From positions 1 through 29,364 of the forward strand of contig CAJTTZ010000023.1 of the NCBI GenBank assembly GCA_910579505.1: 29,364 nt of DNA. The letters run 5' to 3'. Below, in pieces: positions 25,055 to 29,364 of this stretch. Numbering within the stretch: position 1 is the first letter of the stretch; every line of letters starts with the position of its first letter. Under the pieces are notes generated by a model that saw only the letters and a list, made by a program, of their open reading frames with translations, ran no database searches and had not been told where the DNA came from. The position numbers and the translations under genes are program-made. The stretch is from an uncultured Lachnospiraceae bacterium. GTDB taxonomy: Bacteria > Bacillota > Clostridia > Lachnospirales > Lachnospiraceae.

Positions 25055-26638
25055 ATGGAATATAAAAAGAATGATATCGTCCGAATTACGATAGAAGATA
25101 TTGGAAATGACGGTGAGGGCATCGGGAAGGCGGATGGGTATACCCTGTTTGTAAAAGACGCCGTGATCGGCGACGTCATTGAAGCGCGTATTACCAAATG
25201 CAAGAAAAATTATGGCTATGCGAGAGTAGAGAAGGTGGCAACGCCTTCTCCTTTTCGTGTGGAACCAAAATGCGCCTTCCACAGACAGTGCGGCGGCTGT
25301 CAGATTCAGGCGATGGGCTATGAGAGACAGCTTGCCTATAAGCAGAATAAAGTATGCAATCACTTACAGCGGATCGGCGGTTTTGCGCCGAAGCTCATTG
25401 ATACGGTTATGGAACCGATAGTCGGGATGGAAGAGCCGTGGCATTACCGCAATAAGGCGCAGTACCCTGTGGGATATGACAGGGCGGGAAATCTGGTTGC
25501 CGGCTTTTATGCGGGAAGAACGCACGATATCATTGCCAATACGGATTGCCCCTTAGGATCGCCTGAGAACCAGGTGATTTTGGAGGCAGTTCTATCTTAT
25601 ATGAGAGAGAACGGCGTGAGCGCCTACCTGGAAAGCACGGGAGAAGGTCTGGTGCGGCATGTGCTAATCCGCACGGGATTTACTTCCGGGGAGATTATGG
25701 TGTGCCTTGTGATTAACGGGAAAAGGCTGCCGGAAGAAGATAAATTGGTAGAGAGGCTGACGGGGCTGCTGCTTGAGGGGACTGTTTTGGCGGGGGACAG
25801 CGGGCAGTCTGCAGCTGATGATGAAGTGTCTGCCGGCGTGTGTGAACAGTCAGTACAAATGGAAGGGCGGGAAATACCGTGCAAGAGGATTGTCAGCATT
25901 TCGGTTAGCGTAAACAGGGAAAAAACGAATGTGATTATGGGGCAGGAAATACGAGTGCTCTGGGGGAGAGGATGGATTGAGGACAGCCTCCGTGTTTTGG
26001 ACTCGACAGACTTTGGAACGGCCGGGAGGGCGGATGAAGGTACAGGAAACGAAGAAAGAATTACATTTCGGATTTCACCGCTGTCATTTTATCAGGTAAA
26101 TCCTCGGCAGACCGAAAAGCTCTACTGTCTCGCACTGGAATACGCGGGACTGACCGGGCAGGAGACCGTGTGGGATCTGTACTGCGGTATCGGGACGATA
26201 TCCCTGTTCATGGCAAAACGGGCAAGGAAAGTTTACGGGGTGGAAGTCATTCCCCAGGCAATAGAGGATGCGAAAGAGAACGCCCGCAGGAACGGGATAA
26301 CGAATGCAGAATTTTTAGTGGGAAAGGCGGAGGAAGTGCTGCCGGGGTTTTATAAGGGGAACGGTGCATCGGATGAGCAGATGCGGCATCCCGATGTGAT
26401 TGTGGTTGATCCGCCCCGCAAAGGCTGTGATGAAAAGTGTCTGGAAACCATGCTTGCCATGCAGCCGAAGCGGATTGTATATGTGAGCTGCGATCCGGCT
26501 ACGCTGGCGCGGGATTTGAAGGTGCTGCGCGGGGGAGGGTATGAGCTGAAGAGGGCTAGGGCTGTGGACCAGTTTGGGCATACGGGGCACGTTGAGGTAA
26601 TAATAATGATGCAGTATTGTGGAAAAGAGAAGAATTAG
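25055..26638 (+). CDS. rlmD: 23S rRNA (uracil-C5)-methyltransferase, RlmD/TrmA family
   Basis: Methylates C5 of a 23S rRNA uridine with S-adenosylmethionine. The 527-residue protein has an N-terminal TRAM domain (about 1-60), four cysteines fitting an iron-sulfur cluster (Cys73, Cys79, Cys82, Cys165; Cx5CxxC plus a distal Cys), the SAM-binding motif DLYCGIGTISLFMAK, VVDPPRKGC and the catalytic Cys479 (VSCDPAT). A segment around residues 240-285 (LAGDSGQSAADDE...) looks inserted compared with family members of about 450 residues. ATG 25055 is preferred: GGAGTGA is 8 nt upstream and overlaps the preceding stop. Target specificity (U1939 or U747) cannot be told from sequence. Confidence 0.93.
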   Translation: MEYKKNDIVRITIEDIGNDGEGIGKADGYTLFVKDAVIGDVIEARITKCKKNYGYARVEKVATPSPFRVEPKCAFHRQCGGCQIQAMGYERQLAYKQNKVCNHLQRIGGFAPKLIDTVMEPIVGMEEPWHYRNKAQYPVGYDRAGNLVAGFYAGRTHDIIANTDCPLGSPENQVILEAVLSYMRENGVSAYLESTGEGLVRHVLIRTGFTSGEIMVCLVINGKRLPEEDKLVERLTGLLLEGTVLAGDSGQSAADDEVSAGVCEQSVQMEGREIPCKRIVSISVSVNREKTNVIMGQEIRVLWGRGWIEDSLRVLDSTDFGTAGRADEGTGNEERITFRISPLSFYQVNPRQTEKLYCLALEYAGLTGQETVWDLYCGIGTISLFMAKRARKVYGVEVIPQAIEDAKENARRNGITNAEFLVGKAEEVLPGFYKGNGASDEQMRHPDVIVVDPPRKGCDEKCLETMLAMQPKRIVYVSCDPATLARDLKVLRGGGYELKRARAVDQFGHTGHVEVIIMMQYCGKEKN

Positions 26639-26670
26639 GGGGGTCTAAACCACAAGATGTTGTGCTCCCC
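26638..26670 (+). other. Hairpin at the end of rlmD
   Basis: CACAA (26651-26655) pairs with TTGTG (26660-26664) around GATG, and a G-run (26638-26643) can pair with CCCC (26667-26670). It precedes the main terminator, so the two form a tandem structure. Confidence 0.5.
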
Positions 26671-26717
26671 GGGCAAAAATTGGAGCGAAAATCGACCAGT
26701 TTTTGCCCTATTTTTTT
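26671..26717 (+). terminator. Strong intrinsic terminator of the HtrA-like/yhaM/rlmD unit
   Basis: GGGCAAAAATTGG (26671-26683) pairs with CCAGTTTTTGCCC (26696-26708) over 13 bp with one G-T pair and a 12-nt loop, followed by TATTTTTTTG. It marks the end of the chromosomal block before the element remnant. Confidence 0.92.
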
Positions 26718-26783
26718 GCCCGTTTTTATAGATGCAGGGGAGCCAAAATCGGTTTTGGGGACGATTTAGGGATATATTTAGGA

Positions 26784-26996
26784 ATGGAAGGAGATAAAGG
26801 GTACGGGAAGAGATTCCCGGTGAAGTATATCTATTCGGATAACTTAAAATCGAAGGCAGTCATCGCAGGGGCATATGCCTTTCTGACGATACAGGTGGAG
26901 GATACGACAATCATGGATTTTATCCGTTATGCCTGCGCCTATTTTCTGACAACACAGCAGTATTTTGAATGGAGGCATTCGATACAAAGGATTTGA
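26784..26996 (+). CDS. Unidentified ORF in the element remnant
   Basis: Seventy residues from ATG 26784 (the frame is open further upstream, through the terminator). It reads as a positively charged stretch (GKRFPVKYIYSDNLKSK), a moderately hydrophobic segment (AVIAGAYAFLTIQV) and an aromatic helical end (DFIRYACAYFLTTQQYFEWRH). This has the look of a fragment of a small conjugation-apparatus membrane protein, but no family is recognised and a truncated 5' end is likely. It overlaps the next ORF in another frame, which could mean a frameshift. Confidence 0.35.
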   Translation: MEGDKGYGKRFPVKYIYSDNLKSKAVIAGAYAFLTIQVEDTTIMDFIRYACAYFLTTQQYFEWRHSIQRI

Positions 26997-27187
26997 GTTT
27001 GAAAGAGAATAAGGAACTGCTGGTAAAGAAATGTATGGGCCTGACAATGGAATGTATCAGGGCCCATATTTTTGTTGCGGTGGATTATCAGGAGCCGGTC
27101 ATGGGGCAGGCACAGGGTGATCAGGATACACAGACGCCAGAAACGGCGGCACAGAACGAAAGGGGGATGGCATTATGCAGCCAGTAG
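26969..27187 (+). CDS. Unidentified small ORF overlapping the coupling-protein start
   Basis: Seventy-two residues, start at ATG 26969, with a helical, charged N-half (LSLKENKELLVKKCMG) and a Gln/Thr-rich tail. Its 3' end overlaps the first codons of the VirD4-like gene by 13 bp, an arrangement typical of coupled conjugation genes. Its 5' end overlaps the previous ORF by 28 bp. No family recognised. Confidence 0.4.
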   Translation: MEAFDTKDLSLKENKELLVKKCMGLTMECIRAHIFVAVDYQEPVMGQAQGDQDTQTPETAAQNERGMALCSQ

Positions 27188-28643
27188 TCATGCTGGTCAG
27201 TTCGGGGATTTTTATGTTTGCGGTTATCGGGGGCATTTCCCTGCTGTCGCATTTTTATACCCTGAACGGGATCAAAAGCAGGACCGTCGGGGACGGACAG
27301 CACGGGACGGCGCGTTTTGCAGGTAAGAAGGAGATTGAGGAAACTTATACGGAAATACTGTATAAATCGGAAAAGTGGAGGAGAGGGGAACACCTGCCGG
27401 AGGCGCAGGGGCTTGTGCTTGGCAGCGTAGAGCGGGCAGGGAAACTTTATGCCCTTGTGGACACAGGAGATGTCCACTGTCTGATGATTGGCGCGGCAGG
27501 CGTGGGCAAGACGGCACATTTCCTGTATCCCAATATCGAATATGCCTGTGCCTGCGGTATGAGTTTCCTGAGCACCGACACCAAAGGCGACCTGTACCGA
27601 AATTATGCGGGAATAGCGAAAAAGTATTACGGCTATGAAACGGCAGTCATCGACCTGCGGAATCCGACAAGGAGTGACGGTGACAACATGCTGCATCTGG
27701 TCAACAAATACATGGATGAGTTCCTTGTGGACAGCAGCAATCTCAGCGCCAAAGCAAAGGCGGAGAAATATGCCAAGATTACCGCAAAGACCATCATATC
27801 ATCAGGAGGCGCGGATAGTTCCAGCTGCTAATGGTGAAACTGCCTGACACCCACAAAGTGAAATTGTTTGCGGGGGCGACACTCAACACGGCGGAACAGT
27901 CCATGCAGTCTGTTCTGGCCACGGCGCTTTCCAGACTGAACTCGTTTCTGGATTCCGAACTGGAGCAGATACTGTGCTTTGACACCGCTATCGACGCGGA
28001 ACAGTTCTGCCGGAGGAAGACAATACGAAATATTTAATTATTTCCCTGATTTTGCAACAGCTCTACAGGGAGATACTGGTGGTGGCGGACGAAAACGGCG
28101 GGAAGCTGGATAACAGGGTCGTTTTTTATTGGGATGAGGTCGGAACCATCCCGAAGATTGAAAGTGCGGAAATAATATTTTCTGCATCACGTTCCTGGAA
28201 GGTGAGCATTGTGCCGATGATACAGTCTTTTGCACAGTTAAATAAGAATTACGGAAAAGAGGGTGCGGAGATTATTATTAATAACTGTCAAGACACCATC
28301 TTCGGCGGTTTTGCACCGAATTCAGAATCCGCAGAGGTACTGTCAAAATGCCTCGGCAACAGGACGGTGCTGTCATCCCATGCAGACAAAGCTGAAGCTG
28401 TTCTTAAAATGGGGGATTACCTTTGCGAAACCCTACGAAATAGAGGAGAAATTCGCAAGAAAGGTGGCATATGCGGACAAGCAGGAGATTGAGGAGGAGA
28501 TCATCTGCAGATATATGTGCTGCATGGAGGAGGATGCAGAAAACACAGACCGCAGCGCAGTCAGCAGGAACGGAGGGATGCAGCAGGCGCAGATGAATGA
28601 GACCGTGGCAAGAGTCCGCCAGTCCCTGCGGACAGAAGATTAG
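27175..28643 (+). pseudogene. VirD4/TraG-type conjugal coupling protein, broken by three internal deletions
   Basis: In the family, a membrane ATPase that couples the relaxase-DNA complex to the secretion channel. Pieces occur in order in different frames. 27175-27831 has a membrane segment, TVGDGQHGTARF, Walker A (GAAGVGKTAHF), STDTKGDLYRNYAG and DLRNPTRSDGDN, then breaks at SSGGADSSS. About 27823-28012 (LPDTHKVKLFAGATLNTAEQ to DTAIDAEQFC) is in a second frame. About 28010-28380 (PEEDNTKY, Walker B region FYWDEVGTIPKIES, FGGFAPNSESAEVLSK) is in a third. About 28375-28643 (HPMQTKLKLFLKWGITF to the stop) is in another frame. From remembered family sequences, the joins lack about 50, 9 and 45 residues. 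AAAGGGGGA precedes the ATG. No intact coupling protein can be made. Confidence 0.87.
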
Positions 28644-28663
28644 AAACGGAAACGGGGTTAAGC

Positions 28664-28921
28664 ATGACATATGAAAGAAAAATCTATGAGGCAGACCTGC
28701 CCCACAGGGCTATAGCTGTATACCTGTACCTACAGAACCGTGCGGACAGGAACGGAACCTGCTACCCTGCAATCGGTACCATTGCAAGGGAACTGCACCT
28801 TTCCGTCAGTACGGTCAAGCGGGCAGTCCGTGATCTGGAGGAAAACGGCTTTATCCGCAAAACACAGCGGTGGCGTGAGAATGGGGGCAGGAGCATCCTG
28901 CTTTTTGAAATATTAAAATAG
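28664..28921 (+). CDS. Small helix-turn-helix protein of the conjugative element
   Basis: The 85-residue protein begins TYERKIYEADLPHRAIAVYLYL and contains a winged-helix core (TIARELHLSVSTVKRAVRDLEENGFI) ending in a short strand (GRSILLFEI). It resembles the HTH_36-type proteins encoded next to coupling-protein genes on Tn1549-like elements and the N-terminal domains of some replication proteins. It is 20 bp after the coupling pseudogene, with a GGGG ribosome-binding stretch. Probably DNA-binding; target unknown. It appears intact in length for this small-protein type. Confidence 0.82.
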   Translation: MTYERKIYEADLPHRAIAVYLYLQNRADRNGTCYPAIGTIARELHLSVSTVKRAVRDLEENGFIRKTQRWRENGGRSILLFEILK

Positions 28922-29303
28922 GCAACAAGGGGGCAGTGCGCAGACCGGTGGACTATGGTATGGTCCACCGTGGCCTGTGCAGGGAAGGGAACACTTTAAC
29001 TGTCAGGACAGAGAAAGAAAAATCAGATATTTAAAGTCTCAGGGGTGTACTTGTGTTTGCTGTGCCATTATGATAACCAATTTTAAAAATATTAGTACTA
29101 TTCTATAACAAATATAACAATTTGCATAATACGTGGTAGGATACAAATATGTCAAAATCGCCGAATATATAGTTATGTAAGCTAAATTATGCAAAGTATA
29201 CCCGAAAAACGACAATCCATACCAATCCCATAGCAAAAACGGAGTTTTTCACATACAATAAGCTCACTTCAAAAAATTTAAGGAAGAACGGAGTTGACAG
29301 AAA
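28922..29303. other. Non-coding spacer with hairpin, AT-rich region and inverted repeat
   Basis: No convincing gene. GGTGGAC (28947-28953) pairs with GTCCACC (28963-28969), a possible hairpin or weak terminator without a T-run. The stretch 29080-29200 is AT-rich. TTTGCATAAT (29121-29130) and ATTATGCAAA (29186-29195) form a perfect 10-bp inverted repeat with a 55-nt gap. AAAAAC-GGA-GTTTTT lies at 29235-29249. A minus-strand frame here (29039-29236) is low-complexity and rejected. Confidence 0.5.
29121..29195. repeat. Perfect 10-bp inverted repeat TTTGCATAAT / ATTATGCAAA
   Basis: Arms at 29121-29130 and 29186-29195, in an AT-rich non-coding segment of the element. Could be protein-binding arms or part of an origin or regulatory region; no evidence for which. 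Confidence 0.55.
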
Positions 29304-29364
29304 ATGACACGAAAGGATACAATGGTTAGCCAAGCCAAGCCAAGCCAAGCCAAGCCAAGCCAAG
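29304..29364 (+). CDS. Start of an ORF running through CCAAG repeats (3' end outside window)
   Basis: ATG at 29304 (TRKDTMVSQAKPSQAK...) has GGAG at 29290-29293, 10 nt upstream. The frame then passes into the pentanucleotide tract, which reads Q-A-K-P-S repeatedly with no stop in any frame. A second ATG lies at 29322. The window ends inside the repeat, so the protein cannot be named. A TTGACA/TACAAT pair (29294-29323) also overlaps this start and is a competing reading. Confidence 0.4.
   Translation, partial: MTRKDTMVSQAKPSQAKPSQ
29330..29364 (+). repeat. Perfect CCAAG tandem repeat, at least 7 copies, to the window edge
   Basis: Seven exact CCAAG units fill 29330-29364 and the tract may continue. 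The unit length is not a multiple of three, so gain or loss of one unit would shift any reading frame across it. Confidence 0.95.

Larger units (their letters stand above)
26740..29364 (+). mobile_element. Remnant of a Tn1549/CD1115-type integrative conjugative element
   Basis: From just after the rlmD terminator the genes belong to a conjugation module: a broken VirD4/TraG-type coupling protein of the CD1115 family, a small HTH protein that usually follows it in such elements, and small unidentified ORFs. No relaxase, VirB4, integrase or attachment sites are visible in the window, and the coupling-protein gene has several deletions, so the element is decayed or truncated on the left. The left boundary near 26740 is inferred from the last chromosomal terminator; the right end lies beyond the window. 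Confidence 0.7.

Noticed and set aside
29039..29236. Minus-strand 65-residue frame rich in Tyr, Leu and Ile
   Set aside because: No ribosome binding site, AT-driven low-complexity composition, and it covers the inverted repeat; most likely a chance ORF.
29294..29323. TTGACA-18-TACAAT promoter next to the CCAAG tract
   Set aside because: It overlaps the better-supported ATG at 29304; both cannot serve the same ORF unless the second ATG at 29322 or a later one is used. Kept only as an alternative.

Overview
The window looks like a chromosomal stretch from a Gram-positive anaerobe of the class Clostridia, most likely Lachnospiraceae. The signs are AGGAGG-type ribosome binding sites, TTGACA/TATAAT promoters, a T-box leader, a short archaeal/eukaryotic-type prolyl-tRNA synthetase, a class II (Firmicutes-type) GalT, a BlaI/BlaR1-like pair, MutS2 and VanW-domain proteins. 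The taxonomic call is inference from gene content; no rRNA or tRNA gene was seen.

Layout. 1-198 is the tail of a coiled-coil repeat protein. A SigA-type promoter overlaps its stop codon and starts a T-box leader (about 266-491, proline CCG specifier at 350-352) in front of proS. A small secreted or membrane-anchored acidic protein and a clear terminator follow. A strong promoter with a palindromic operator (2680-2746) then drives a BlaI-type repressor and a BlaR1-like M56 membrane peptidase. Next come a membrane-anchored amidase_2 protein coupled to an AraC regulator, then galK-galT of the Leloir pathway, closed by a GC-rich terminator. A divergent XRE regulator and a DnaQ-like exonuclease follow. 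The exonuclease overlaps tail-to-tail with a membrane-anchored helical-repeat protein. Then come a 35-residue membrane protein with an ideal ribosome binding site, a VanW/G5 surface protein, a shortened AIR-synthase/HypE-like protein, an Lrp/AsnC regulator overlapping an aminotransferase, and trmL.

17793-22365 is a minus-strand block: mutS2, then an OmpR-type response regulator and its sensor kinase. Upstream and divergent from mutS2 is a near-consensus promoter followed by an unusually structured leader of about 140 nt. It precedes an HtrA-fold membrane protein in which all three catalytic triad positions are replaced (a predicted pseudoprotease). A YhaM-like exoribonuclease and an RlmD-type rRNA methyltransferase follow, ending in a 13-bp-stem terminator at 26671-26717.

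From about 26.74 kb to the end the content changes to a decayed integrative/conjugative element of the Tn1549/CD1115 type. It holds two small unidentified ORFs, a VirD4/TraG coupling-protein gene broken by three separate internal deletions, a small HTH protein, an AT-rich spacer with a 10-bp inverted repeat, and the start of an ORF running into seven perfect CCAAG repeats at the window edge.

Most promising for follow-up: the triad-less HtrA-like protein behind a structured leader, the CCAAG pentanucleotide tract inside a start-proximal ORF (possible phase variation), and the AIR-synthase-like protein that seems to lack its ATP-binding core. I found no CRISPR array, no defence island and no complete new system.
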